Of a stretch of 64,000 nucleotides of DNA, positions 53,457 to 62,942 are shown one piece after another. The stretch is from CAYJLW01 sp964370965. Its GTDB lineage: Bacteria; Actinomycetota; Acidimicrobiia; UBA2766. The stretch is from the NCBI GenBank assembly GCA_964370965.1, contig CAYJLW010000011.1:15809-79808 (forward strand). The letters are read 5' to 3'. The position numbers and the translations under genes are program-made. Numbering within the stretch: the stretch's first letter is position 1; each line of letters opens with the position of its first letter. Below the pieces are notes generated by a model that worked only from the letters and a program-made list of their open reading frames with translations, had not been told where the DNA came from and did not search any database.

Positions 53457-56400
53457 ACATCCCATGGGGGACTTCGTCCCCCCTACGGACCCCCCCCGCT
53501 CCACCGGTTGGCGCCGGCCGCCGGTTCGGGCGCCGCGAAGCCGCCCCTGACGCAGCATGTGCGGCCCCGCCCGCAGCCCTGGCGTCGATCTCGTGCGCAC
53601 ACAACGCCCGCGGGCGCGTCGGGCGCTGGACAGCCGCCGTCCTGCTCGGCGCGGCCGTGGCCGTCGCCGCTCTCGGTCGCCCGGGCCCGGCCGCGGCGAG
53701 CGGCCTCGACTTCGCCTGCTCGGCCACGGCGCCCCCGCCCGTCGTCGGGGTCGCCCCCACGCTTTCCGGCGCCCGGGTCACCTTCGACGGCCGCGACCAG
53801 GCCGGCGCCACGTACCGCACGGACTGGGACCCGGCACTCCTGTTCGGGGCCACGCTGGCGGACTTCCTGCGCATATTCGTCAACACCAGGGACGGCTCCC
53901 TGGAGCCCCCGAACCTGCTGCGGGTGGACGTGCCGGGGACGTCGCCCACACCGGACCTCGGCTTCGGCGCCGGCGTCCGGCTGAACACGGTGGGGACGAG
54001 CGTGCGGGACCTGCTCCGGGACGACTTCGGGATCCCCTACGACCGCAACGACCCGATCGTGAACCCGCACGGCGACCAGTTCATGATGGCCGGTGTCGAC
54101 TTCGTCTTCCGGCGCCTCTCCCCCGACGTCACCCGGTACCGGGCCGAGTACGGGGTCCGCCTCACCTTCGAGCGACGCGAGGGCTCCACCCGGACGTACA
54201 CGAACACACTCGTCCGCATCGGCGTCGACGCCACCGACCCCGCCGGCCGCCTCCCCGACGAGGCCCGCTTCACCGTGGGCTTCAAGCAGCGGCACAACCC
54301 GGACCCGGGCAACCCGGACCTCGGCATGTTCCTCGTCCACCAGCGCCTCACGTACGACGACCCGGCGATCACCGCCACCACGCAGCCGCCCCTGCGGGTG
54401 AGCCTGAGCGTCACGGAGCTCGACGCCGCCGGTGATCCCGTCTCGGGGGGGGCGTCCGTGGACGTCGGGATGGTCTGGGACCGCACCCTGCCCGCCTTCG
54501 CCCTGGGCACCAAGCAGGCCTGCTGGAACACCACGGAGGTCGATTCCCTGGGCCAGGTCGGCCTCAACCACCCGGCGGAGCCCGGTGGGACGCCACCCGC
54601 CCACCTCGACCTCGACGTGCGCAGCGGCGCCGGCGCCGGTGTCCCGCTCGGCACCGACCCGGGCGACCCGCGGGCGGACCAGGTCCGCCTCCACGCCGTG
54701 ATGGCGGGCGTCCCCGCCCGCATGGACTACCTGGGCCGGCCGGAGAAGATCACGGTGACCCACTCGCCCGAGGTGACACCCACCGTCGTCCTGGACCGCT
54801 TCCAGCTCGCCTCCGAGGACGGCGACCCCGCCACCGTCGACGCCCCCACGTACCTCGCCGCCCTCCTGCGCTCCGTCCCGGTCTACGCCGAGGTGGGCGC
54901 CCGCACCGACGCAGGCCGCGCCCTCACCGGCGCCGACATACGTTTCTCCACACCTGCGTGCCCGGCGGCGTCCGGGGGCGACCGGCTCCCGGATCGCAAC
55001 GTGCCCGCCTGGCTGCAGGACTGCGGGCGGGGCGCCCCGGCCGCCCCCGCAGAGGTGATCGCGATCCTGCAGAACTACCTGCCCGAGGACGCTGTCTCGG
55101 CGGTGAGGATGGCGGACATGCCCGGCGTCCCCACCGACCCGTACGCTCCGTTCCTCCTCTACGAGAGCCGCGCCGCCCTCGCCGACACGGCACCCGGGCC
55201 CATGAACCGGCCCCTCCTCCGGGTGGGGGGGCGTGCCTTCGGCGTGGAGAGCGTCGCCTTCGACACCGCCGGCGGGGGGCCCGCGAGCACACGGATCCAC
55301 GCCGAGGCCCGCATGGCGCCCGCCGCCACCGGCAAGGTGGTCTTCGGTGTGGACGGCCGTGACCGCAGCGACGAGCTCACAAACGGGGGCGTGTTCGTGA
55401 GCGGCACCGCCGACCTCACCCCCTTCCCCACGGCGATCGCCCGTCTCGACGTGAGCTCGGACATTTCGCGGCCGCTCCTGGTCTCCTACGACTTCGGCGC
55501 GCCGGTCCGGGTCGCCGGCGACGTGTACGCCAAGCTCCCGGGGCCGGGGGCCCTGGAGGTGAACGGCCGCCTCGCCGTCGGCGACGACGCCGGCACCGGC
55601 CTGCCCGCCCACGCCCAGGTTCTCGTGCAGCGCACCACGGACACGGACGGCTCCTCCCGCACGGGCGTGTACGCGTGGACGCCCACACCGATGCGGATCC
55701 GCGCGGGAGCGACCCTCACGGACGTCGCCGACCGGGCGCTGGCGTACCCGTACCGCACGCGCGTCCACGCCGACGCCACCGTCCCGGCGAACCTCTCCGC
55801 CACGGTCGACCAGGACGCCGCCGGCAATCTCACGTATGCCGACGCCCGGCTCTGCGAGAGCGGAGCCCCCTGCCACGACCGCCTCGCCCTCACTGCCGAG
55901 CGGGGCCCGCAGCGACCCGACGACGTCGACCTCCTCTCGCCGCCGCCGCTCCCGGACATCCCCGACGGCGCCGACGGGCGGGACCCGCTCATGCCCCCGT
56001 TCACCGACCCGGGCGGCGACGAAGGCGTCCGTGCCGTCATGACCCCCGGGGCGCCTGGAAGCCCTGCGGTGTTCGGCCTCCGCGCCGTCGTCGCCGACCT
56101 GGAGCGGGTCACGTACCGGGCGACGCCCCAGGAGGTCTGCGTGCGCAGCCGCACGTCGCCAGGGCGCCGATTCGTCGCCAACGTGTACTCCGGCCTCGAC
56201 ACCGACGGCGTCCTCTACGCGGACGGCACGGTCACGGGCCTCCCCGGGACGCTCTTCGCCCGCATCGACCCGGCGTCCACCGGCCCGGACAGCGCCGCCC
56301 CGTTCCTGTGGCTCACCACCGAGACCTGCGACCTCGGGGTGGCGCCCACGGGGGTCGCCGCCACCGAGCCCCTCTCCTCGGCCCTGCCCCGGGTGGACGC

Positions 56401-58618
56401 CGTGGTGCGCTACGGCGCGCCCGACCGCCTCCGGGCCATCGGGACCCCCGCCCGGGTGCCGTTCCTCGCCGGCCGCGTCGACGTCGACGTCCTCGGCAGT
56501 CTGGGCCTCCACGCCAACCTCGACACCTACCTGCCCCGCCACGTCATGGTGTGGCAGCCGGGCGTGACCTCCTGTGACGACTCCCTACCGCCGCTGCTCT
56601 GGGCGCTCTGCGAAGGCGGTCACCAGCTCTACGAGCTCGACACGTGGCGACGGGTGCGCCTGAAGTTCCGCTCCTCGTCCCGCGTGCTCCTCACCGGGGG
56701 CGCCGACGCCCACGTCCACCTGCAGAGCGGCGGCGACTACGACGTGAAGGCCTACATGACGGAGATCCCGGGCAGCCTCGACGCCGACGTCACGCTCCGC
56801 CAGAACATCCGTCTCCCCTGGATGGACGTGGCGGCCAACGTGAGCGCGAGCTCCGGGATCTCGTACCTGCGCGCCGAGCTCTGGGACCGCCGAAACCCCG
56901 CCTACCTGGGCTCCCGGCCCGCCGGCGTCGCACCCGAGCCCGAGAACCGCACACCGAACTACCGGGCGGCCGTGCGCAACGTCCCCACGACCCTGCGCCT
57001 CACGGGCCGGGTGCGCCGCTCGGAGGCGCCGAACTCGACGCCCCGCGCCGAGAACCCCCTCTGCGCCCGCTACGCCGGGCGGGGCAACACCGACGTCGCC
57101 TACGTCGACGCCGACGTCGACCTCGGCAACCGGGCCACGGACGTGTCGATCGGGATGCGCACCAAGCACGGCGTGGAGGCCCGCGAGGACGTTTGGGGCT
57201 ACCCGGGCTTCATCCACGGCCTCCCCGGCATCGCCGGTCGCATCCGGGGCCCGGGCATCATGGACCCGAGGGGTGACAACGAGGCGATCCTGGGCGACGT
57301 CAGCGCCAACGCCCCGCTGAGCGGCACGGTGCGGGCCAAGGTCGCCAACCTCGGCTTCGGCATCCCGGGCTTCGAGTACACCCTCGTCGCCACGCTGGGG
57401 ATCTCCCTCTGCCTCGACCTCGACGTCCCCGTCGTCGTCGACGTCTCCCGGGTGAGCCGGGCCCGTCTCGCCATCTCGGGCCCCAAGCTCGTCCTCGCCG
57501 TGGGCGACGCCGACTACGCGGCGGGCGGCCGCGTGAACGCCCGCTTCGAAGAACGCCTCTTCCGTGGCGGCGCCTGGGTGACCCAGCCCGGCGTGTACTC
57601 CGCATACCAGCGCCACCGCCTCAGCTTCGAGGACCCCGTCAGCGCCGCCGAGGAGGACTTCGTGCTCAGCCGCTCCACCCGGGACGAGTACACGCCGGTC
57701 TACGCGACGGACTTCGGCGCAGGGGTACCGGATTCCGACCCGGCGTTCCCCTACTGGTACTCGAACCAGGAGACGAACCGCATCACCTTCGACCGCCACG
57801 GCGCCCTCGGCGGGGTCCTCACCGGCTACCGCACCTCGCAGGTCCTCATAGACCCCGTCTTCTCCATGTCCGAACGGGACCAGCTCCGCTGGTGGGACCG
57901 GGAGGCGGCAGGCCTCTGGGCCCTGATCGACGCGGGGGTCGCCGCCTACAGCGCCGTGGGCGGCCTCTTCCCGGGCGTGACCGACGCGGACTTCCTCATG
58001 CCCGACCTCCCCACGACCCCGGCGGCCGTGCGCTCCACTTCAGGCGCCCTGGACTGCCTGTTCGGGCCGGCGATCCCCGACGCCGTCGGCGCGGACGGCA
58101 CCCGTTACCGGGTGCGCGCCCACAGGGCCGGCCTCTGCCTGGACCAGGCGTCCGTGCCCGTGTATCTCGAGGCCCGCTACCCGAACGGGTCGCTGCGCTG
58201 GGCGCGCTTCGTGAGCCCGGAACCCGTCCCCCTCGACAGCGACAGGAGCCGGCGCCGCATCGAGGTGTCGTTGTCTCCAGACCCCGACGACGGCTCCCTC
58301 GCGGTCCGCGTGGGCGACTACCGGGGCCAGCTCGACGCCGGCGGCAACGGCATGCTCACGACCTCCTCGACCCGCTGGCGCCTGCAGGACATCCAGACCG
58401 TTACCGTCCACCGGGGCGACCCCGTGTCGCTGCTCCCGCCCCCGGGCGCCTGCACGGGCGCCTGCTTCCGCTACGTGTACGACTTCGGCGACGGCACCGT
58501 GTCGTCGTCCCCTTCGCACCACTACCGGATGCCGGGGAGCTACTACGCCCACGCCGTCGCCTACAACACGAGCGGAACGGCCTACTACATGCGCCGCTAC
58601 CGCATCGAGGCCACGTAG
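53453..58618 (+). CDS. Giant secreted protein, paralogue B (1721 aa)
   Basis: The ATG at 53453 overlaps the PKD stop. About 52 residues precede a signal sequence (GRWTAAVLLGAAVAVAALGRPGPAAAS) and GLDFACSAT begins the mature chain; no other start lies between, so the long pre-region is real or the start is misread. The chain is beta-rich with scattered Cys and no membrane helix. It is colinear with the protein at 1..3608: AFALGTKQAC, AHLDLDVRSGAG, RFVANVYSG, LWLTTETCDLG, CDDSLPPLLWALCEGG and TEIPGS all have counterparts. The last 60 residues (YVYDFGDGTVSSSPSHHYRMPGSYYAHAVAY) form a PKD-like module. No known family or enzyme motif is recognised. Confidence 0.9.
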   Translation: MNIPWGTSSPLRTPPAPPVGAGRRFGRREAAPDAACAAPPAALASISCAHNARGRVGRWTAAVLLGAAVAVAALGRPGPAAASGLDFACSATAPPPVVGVAPTLSGARVTFDGRDQAGATYRTDWDPALLFGATLADFLRIFVNTRDGSLEPPNLLRVDVPGTSPTPDLGFGAGVRLNTVGTSVRDLLRDDFGIPYDRNDPIVNPHGDQFMMAGVDFVFRRLSPDVTRYRAEYGVRLTFERREGSTRTYTNTLVRIGVDATDPAGRLPDEARFTVGFKQRHNPDPGNPDLGMFLVHQRLTYDDPAITATTQPPLRVSLSVTELDAAGDPVSGGASVDVGMVWDRTLPAFALGTKQACWNTTEVDSLGQVGLNHPAEPGGTPPAHLDLDVRSGAGAGVPLGTDPGDPRADQVRLHAVMAGVPARMDYLGRPEKITVTHSPEVTPTVVLDRFQLASEDGDPATVDAPTYLAALLRSVPVYAEVGARTDAGRALTGADIRFSTPACPAASGGDRLPDRNVPAWLQDCGRGAPAAPAEVIAILQNYLPEDAVSAVRMADMPGVPTDPYAPFLLYESRAALADTAPGPMNRPLLRVGGRAFGVESVAFDTAGGGPASTRIHAEARMAPAATGKVVFGVDGRDRSDELTNGGVFVSGTADLTPFPTAIARLDVSSDISRPLLVSYDFGAPVRVAGDVYAKLPGPGALEVNGRLAVGDDAGTGLPAHAQVLVQRTTDTDGSSRTGVYAWTPTPMRIRAGATLTDVADRALAYPYRTRVHADATVPANLSATVDQDAAGNLTYADARLCESGAPCHDRLALTAERGPQRPDDVDLLSPPPLPDIPDGADGRDPLMPPFTDPGGDEGVRAVMTPGAPGSPAVFGLRAVVADLERVTYRATPQEVCVRSRTSPGRRFVANVYSGLDTDGVLYADGTVTGLPGTLFARIDPASTGPDSAAPFLWLTTETCDLGVAPTGVAATEPLSSALPRVDAVVRYGAPDRLRAIGTPARVPFLAGRVDVDVLGSLGLHANLDTYLPRHVMVWQPGVTSCDDSLPPLLWALCEGGHQLYELDTWRRVRLKFRSSSRVLLTGGADAHVHLQSGGDYDVKAYMTEIPGSLDADVTLRQNIRLPWMDVAANVSASSGISYLRAELWDRRNPAYLGSRPAGVAPEPENRTPNYRAAVRNVPTTLRLTGRVRRSEAPNSTPRAENPLCARYAGRGNTDVAYVDADVDLGNRATDVSIGMRTKHGVEAREDVWGYPGFIHGLPGIAGRIRGPGIMDPRGDNEAILGDVSANAPLSGTVRAKVANLGFGIPGFEYTLVATLGISLCLDLDVPVVVDVSRVSRARLAISGPKLVLAVGDADYAAGGRVNARFEERLFRGGAWVTQPGVYSAYQRHRLSFEDPVSAAEEDFVLSRSTRDEYTPVYATDFGAGVPDSDPAFPYWYSNQETNRITFDRHGALGGVLTGYRTSQVLIDPVFSMSERDQLRWWDREAAGLWALIDAGVAAYSAVGGLFPGVTDADFLMPDLPTTPAAVRSTSGALDCLFGPAIPDAVGADGTRYRVRAHRAGLCLDQASVPVYLEARYPNGSLRWARFVSPEPVPLDSDRSRRRIEVSLSPDPDDGSLAVRVGDYRGQLDAGGNGMLTTSSTRWRLQDIQTVTVHRGDPVSLLPPPGACTGACFRYVYDFGDGTVSSSPSHHYRMPGSYYAHAVAYNTSGTAYYMRRYRIEAT
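53457..53482 (+). repeat. Remnant of the two-hairpin repeat (copy D) inside a coding start
   Basis: GGGGGACTTCGTCCCCCCT (53466-53484) is identical to the first hairpin of copy C. The following bases resemble the element only loosely. It falls inside the first codons of the giant gene, 10 bases after the PKD stop. Confidence 0.6.
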
Positions 58619-58629
58619 CTGCCGGCGGG

Positions 58630-59316
58630 CTACGTCCCGTAGAGGGCGGCGCGGCGGGCGGCCTCGGCGGCCTCCTGTTCCGCCGCGGCGGCGATACGGG
58701 CCTGCTCGGCGCGGCGCCGGGCGACCTCGGCGACGATCCGCGTGCGGTCCCGCTCGGCAATCATCGTGAACCTCGTCCGCACGACGTGGGCGTGGGTGGC
58801 GGGGTCGAGGGCGCAGGCCACGACCTCGACGACGCAGTCGACTGGCGGCACGCCCATGTCCAGCACGACGCGGAGGGGCCGGCCCACCGTGACACGGCGC
58901 TCCGCCGGGAACGAGATGCCCCCGCCTCCCAGGTCGAACGTGGTCGCCTCCGTCACCGGACCACTGTCTGCGTCACCCCACCGCAGTGGGATGGCCGCCT
59001 CCACACGGGGGTGGGCGCGACGGACGCGTTCCAGGCGGCGCGGGTAGACGAGGGCGACCATGGGTCGGTCACGACGCACGAGCTTGCCCATCACCGTCGT
59101 CTCCGAGGCGTAGGGCGCCTCGTCGAGGCGGAGCACGATCCGCACGGACTGGCCCGCCCGGACCTGCCCCAGGAACTCCCGGGTGACGTCCACGACCAGA
59201 GCGCGCGGGTCGGCGCGCACGACCACGCCCTGGTGCAGGCACGCATCGCCCCTGTCGCAGAGCTGGAAGTCCACGTAGCAGCCCACCACCCCGGGGTGGC
59301 CACCGGTCTCTTGCAT
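58630..59316 (-). CDS. PilZ domain protein (c-di-GMP receptor-like)
   Basis: A 228-residue protein. An N-terminal YcgR-like domain (residues about 10-90) is followed by PilZ (about 95-200). The c-di-GMP motif RxxxR reads RRAHPR (residues near 100) and the second motif D/NxSxxG reads DLGGGG, with Ser replaced by Gly; binding may be weaker. The C-terminal tail is a charged Ala/Glu/Arg helix. The ATG at 59316 has GGAGGTG 6 bases upstream and is preferred to the ATG at 59331. It may respond to the GGDEF-EAL protein at 25697. Confidence 0.86.
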   Translation of the reverse strand: MQETGGHPGVVGCYVDFQLCDRGDACLHQGVVVRADPRALVVDVTREFLGQVRAGQSVRIVLRLDEAPYASETTVMGKLVRRDRPMVALVYPRRLERVRRAHPRVEAAIPLRWGDADSGPVTEATTFDLGGGGISFPAERRVTVGRPLRVVLDMGVPPVDCVVEVVACALDPATHAHVVRTRFTMIAERDRTRIVAEVARRRAEQARIAAAAEQEAAEAARRAALYGT

Positions 59317-59465
59317 CTGACCCACCTCCATGCCGGCGCCATCCGGCCGGCCCTCGATAGCGTCGTCGTTCTCGGCGACACCACCCCAACGCCACGTCCA
59401 TCATCGGCGGCGCGCTCACCCACCTTGACCTCATCCCGACCAGGCCGCACGAACCACCCCCGGAG

Positions 59466-59471
59466 TAGTAT
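59466..59471 (+). promoter_or_regulatory. -10 box TAGTAT of the GT4 gene (leaderless)
   Basis: Nine-base spacer to the ATG at 59481. Confidence 0.5.
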
Positions 59472-59480
59472 CGCCGCCCT

Positions 59481-60773
59481 ATGCGTGTGCTCGTTCTGTC
59501 CTGGGAGTTTCCGCCGCGCATCATCGGGGGGCTCGGTCGCCACGTCGACCGCCTCACCGGGGCGCTGGCCGCCGAAGGCCACGAGGTTCACGTCCTCACG
59601 CGCGACGACCCCAACGTGGGGGCCGAGGAGAGCTTCGGCCGCATCCACGTCCACCGCGTCCCCGAGTACCCGCCGTTGGTGCCGTTCCAGGAGCTCATCC
59701 CCTGGGTCATGCAGTTCAACCTCGGTCTCGTCGAGCGCGGCGTCCGCCTCCTCCACAACAGCCGGCCCTTCGACGTGATCCACGCCCACGACTGGCTGGT
59801 CGCCTACGCCGGCAACTCCTTGCGGGAGCTCTTCGGCGTGCCCCTCGTCGCCACGGTGCACGCCACCGAGTTCGGCCGCCACCAGGGCTGGCTCCCGGGA
59901 GACATGAACCGCCTCATCCACCAGGTCGAATGGTGGCTCACCTACGTCGCCCGCCGCGTGATCACCTGCAGCACCTACATGCGCGACCAGGTGCAGCAGA
60001 TCTTCGAGCTCCCCCCCCAGAAGCTCGACGTCGTCCCGAACGGCGTCGCCCTGCGCATGGGCGACCCCCCGCCGGTGTGGCCGGGCGCCCGGGCGAAGGA
60101 ACCGGTCGTGCTCTTCGCCGGCCGCCTCGAGTACGAGAAGGGCGTGCAGACCCTGATCGAGGCGGCCCCCCGGATCGTCGACGCCCACCCGGGCGCCCGT
60201 TTCGTCGTCGCCGGGGACGGCACGTTCGGCGACCGTCTCCGGGGTCTCGCCGTCGAGTCAGGCCACGGCGGGCGCTTCGAGTTCCACGGCTTCGCGGACG
60301 GCGAGGTCATGGCCGAGCTCTACCGGCAGGCGTCGGTGATCGTGGCCCCGAGCATCTACGAGCCCTTCGGCATCGTCGCCCTCGAGGCGATGGCCGCCCG
60401 CGTTCCGGTCATCGTGGGGGACACCGGTGGCCTGCGCGAGCTCGTCCGCCACGGCGACAACGGCCTCCGGGTGACGCCCGAGGACGCCGGCGACCTCGCC
60501 AACTCGGTCGTGCGCGTGCTCGCCGACGACGAGCTTCGCAGCCGCCTCGTCGCCGGGGGCGCCCGCACGACGGCCGGCCGTTCGTGGCGGGTCATCGCCC
60601 GGCGCACCGCCGACATCTACCGCCAAGCGGTCACCGAGGAGGAGGATCTCCTCGGCGCCACAGGCACCGCCGCGGAGCCCCCGCCGCTGCGCCTCGTCTG
60701 GGACGCGTCCGCGGCCTTCCGCAGGGCGATCGACCCCGAGACCGCCGAAGCCGAAGAGGGCACGGGCAGGTAG
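59481..60773 (+). CDS. GT4 alpha-glucosyltransferase (glycogen synthase/Rv3032-like)
   Basis: A 430-residue GT-B retaining glycosyltransferase. It begins MRVLVLSWEFPPRIIGGLGRHVDRLTGALAAEGHEVHVLTR, has HAHDWLVAYAG and TVHATEFGRHQGW in the acceptor domain, and the donor domain ends with the E-x7-E motif in EPFGIVALEAMAARVPVIVGDTGGLRELV. From memory, Rv3032 elongates the alpha-1,4-glucan of methylglucose lipopolysaccharide and sits beside the GH57 gene; here it is separated from GH57 by about 12.7 kb. It is preceded by a leaderless -10 box. Confidence 0.93.
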   Translation: MRVLVLSWEFPPRIIGGLGRHVDRLTGALAAEGHEVHVLTRDDPNVGAEESFGRIHVHRVPEYPPLVPFQELIPWVMQFNLGLVERGVRLLHNSRPFDVIHAHDWLVAYAGNSLRELFGVPLVATVHATEFGRHQGWLPGDMNRLIHQVEWWLTYVARRVITCSTYMRDQVQQIFELPPQKLDVVPNGVALRMGDPPPVWPGARAKEPVVLFAGRLEYEKGVQTLIEAAPRIVDAHPGARFVVAGDGTFGDRLRGLAVESGHGGRFEFHGFADGEVMAELYRQASVIVAPSIYEPFGIVALEAMAARVPVIVGDTGGLRELVRHGDNGLRVTPEDAGDLANSVVRVLADDELRSRLVAGGARTTAGRSWRVIARRTADIYRQAVTEEEDLLGATGTAAEPPPLRLVWDASAAFRRAIDPETAEAEEGTGR

Positions 60774-60814
60774 TTGAAGCCACCGGCGGGCGGCCGCGGC
60801 ACGAGGGACGACGG

Positions 60815-61483
60815 TTGCACGAACACGACGACGGCATCGAGGGGATCTGGGACACCGACACGGCTCACGACCCCGACGACGACGCCTGGGAGGCCGCCTG
60901 CGCCGAGGCCGTCGCCATCCTGCGCCGGGCCCTCCCCGACGCCGCCCGCTCGGCTCCCCCGCCCGACGTCGCCGCCGCGGCCGCGCGCTTGCGCGGCGGA
61001 ATCGCCGCCGGCCACTCGCCACACGGCGCCCTCGTCCGCAGCGCCGGCCTCGACCCCGACCGGCTCCCCACGGACGCCTCGGCGCTCCTGGTGCGCGCCA
61101 CGGCCGGAATCGTCTCGCCCCGGGCGCCCCTCGACGTCGCACCTGAGGACGCCGACGCCCTCACCGTCCTCACGTTCGGGGACTGGCTGGGGGCGGTGAT
61201 CGGCCTCGTGCGCGCCCGCCCACCCGCCACGGCTGACCCCGCCTCCCTCGCCGGCGCCGTCGCCTCCTGCGAGGAGGTCGAGGGCCTCGACCCCGACGAC
61301 GTCCCGGCCGTGCAAAGGGCCTTCGCCGTCGTCGTCCCGGCGTGGCGGGCATGCGGGATCGTCGACGACGCCGACCGCCTCACGGACGTGGGCGCCTGGG
61401 TGACACCGCGCGCCCTCGCCCGGGCCTGGGGCGACGACCTGGACGCCGGTATCCAAGGGAGCCCGCGAGCACCCGCCGGGTAG
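60815..61483 (+). CDS. Protein of unknown function
   Basis: A 222-residue acidic, Ala-rich protein with strong codon bias typical of the neighbours, so it is coding. No signal peptide or membrane segment is seen. Helices such as DDAWEAACAEAVAILRRALPDAAR and DVPAVQRAFAVVVPAWRACGIVDDADRLTDVGAWVTPRALARAWG dominate. The start is a TTG at 60815 with GAGGGA 8 bases upstream; no ATG or GTG fits better. It is 41 bases after the GT4 gene and 10 bases before the DAHP synthase. I do not recognise a family. Confidence 0.72.
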   Translation: MHEHDDGIEGIWDTDTAHDPDDDAWEAACAEAVAILRRALPDAARSAPPPDVAAAAARLRGGIAAGHSPHGALVRSAGLDPDRLPTDASALLVRATAGIVSPRAPLDVAPEDADALTVLTFGDWLGAVIGLVRARPPATADPASLAGAVASCEEVEGLDPDDVPAVQRAFAVVVPAWRACGIVDDADRLTDVGAWVTPRALARAWGDDLDAGIQGSPRAPAG

Positions 61484-61486
61484 AGT
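61481..61486 (+). promoter_or_regulatory. -10 box TAGAGT of the DAHP synthase gene (leaderless)
   Basis: Seven-base spacer to the GTG at 61494. It overlaps the TAG stop of the preceding gene. Confidence 0.55.
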
Positions 61487-61493
61487 CGCCGTC

Positions 61494-62849
61494 GTGACCG
61501 ACACGACCGCACCGGCCTGGAGTCCGGGCTCCTGGCAGGCACTGCCGGCCGCACAGCAGCCCGACTGGCCCGACGAAGATGCCCTCGGACTCGTCCTGGA
61601 GCAGATGCGGAGCCTGCCGCCTCTCGTCTTCGCGGGCGAAGCCCGCAGCCTCACCGACGCTCTCGGCGACGTGGCCGAGGGCCGGGGCTTCCTACTCCAG
61701 GCGGGCGACTGCGCCGAGAGCTTCGAGGCGCTTTCGGCCGACGCCATCCGCGACAAGCTCAAGGTCATCCTGCAGATGGCGGTCATCCTCACCTACAGCG
61801 CCGGCGTCCCGGCAGTGAAGGTGGGCCGCATCGCCGGCCAGTTCGCCAAACCCCGCTCCTCCCCCACAGAGACCCGGGGCGACACGGAGTTGCCCTCGTT
61901 CCGGGGCCACATCGTGAACGACTCCACCTTCGATTCCGGTGCCCGGGTAGCGGACCCCGGCCGCCTGCTCGACGCCTACCACCACTCGGCGTCCACCCTG
62001 AACCTCGTGCGGGCGTTCACCAAAGGGGGCTTCGCAGACCTCTCCCAGATGCACGCCTGGAACCTCGAGTTCGCCGCCGGCAGCGGCGAGGGCCGCCGCT
62101 ACGAGGCCCTCTCCGCAGAGATCGACCGGGCGTTGCGCTTCATGGCGGCCTGCGGCATCGACCTCGCGGCCGAGCGCAGCCTGCACGAGGTCGACTTCTA
62201 CACGTCCCACGAGGCGCTCCTGCTCGGCTACGAGGAAGCCCTCACCCGCCGCGACAGCCTCACGGACGACTGGTACGACTGCTCGGCGCACCTCCTCTGG
62301 ATCGGCGAGCGCACCCGCCAACTCGACGGCGCCCACGTCGAGTTCCTCTCAGGAGTGAACAACCCGGTCGCCTGCAAGCTCGGCCCCTCCGCCACCCCTG
62401 AGGACGCCGTCGCCCTCTGCGAGCGCCTCAACCCCGCCCGGCGTCCCGGGCGCCTCACGTTCATCACCCGGATGGGCGCCGGTCGCGTCCGCGACTCCTT
62501 CCCGCCGCTGCTGCGGGCCGTCCGCCGGGCGCGCCATCCCGTCGTCTGGGCCTGCGACCCCATGCACGCCAACACCTTCACGCACGAGAGCGGCTACAAG
62601 ACCCGCCGCTTCGACGACGTCATGGGCGAGCTGCGGGGCTTCTTCGAGGCCTGCCGGGCAGAGGACGTCTGGCCCGGGGGCGTCCACATCGAGCTCACCG
62701 GCGACGACGTCACCGAGTGCCTCGGAGGCACGGAGGCGATCGAGGACAACCACCTCGAGCGGCGCTACGAGACGATGTGCGACCCCCGCCTCAACGCCCG
62801 CCAGTCCCTCGACCTGGCGTTCCAGGTGGCGGAACTGCTCCGGGGCTGA
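61494..62849 (+). CDS. aroG: 3-deoxy-7-phosphoheptulonate synthase, class II
   Basis: A 451-residue class II DAHP synthase, first step of aromatic amino-acid synthesis from PEP and erythrose 4-phosphate. Family blocks: GFLLQAGDCAESF (metal-binding Cys), VKVGRIAGQFAKPRS, SHEALLLGYEEAL, SGVNNPVACKLGP, TRMGAGRVRDSFPPLLRAVRRARHPVVWACDPMHANTF and GGVHIELTGDDVTECLGG. Length fits the plant/mycobacterial type. GTG start with the leaderless TAGAGT box. It is convergent with the CDF gene across a low-complexity tract. Confidence 0.96.
   Translation: MTDTTAPAWSPGSWQALPAAQQPDWPDEDALGLVLEQMRSLPPLVFAGEARSLTDALGDVAEGRGFLLQAGDCAESFEALSADAIRDKLKVILQMAVILTYSAGVPAVKVGRIAGQFAKPRSSPTETRGDTELPSFRGHIVNDSTFDSGARVADPGRLLDAYHHSASTLNLVRAFTKGGFADLSQMHAWNLEFAAGSGEGRRYEALSAEIDRALRFMAACGIDLAAERSLHEVDFYTSHEALLLGYEEALTRRDSLTDDWYDCSAHLLWIGERTRQLDGAHVEFLSGVNNPVACKLGPSATPEDAVALCERLNPARRPGRLTFITRMGAGRVRDSFPPLLRAVRRARHPVVWACDPMHANTFTHESGYKTRRFDDVMGELRGFFEACRAEDVWPGGVHIELTGDDVTECLGGTEAIEDNHLERRYETMCDPRLNARQSLDLAFQVAELLRG

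Positions 62850-62942
<93 letters not shown>

Noticed and set aside
53483..56542. Open frame of 1019 codons antisense to the giant gene
   Set aside because: It lacks the G/C third-base bias in its own frame, is Gly/Val/Arg/His-rich as antisense frames are in such DNA, and the plus-strand frame is supported by homology to 1..3608.
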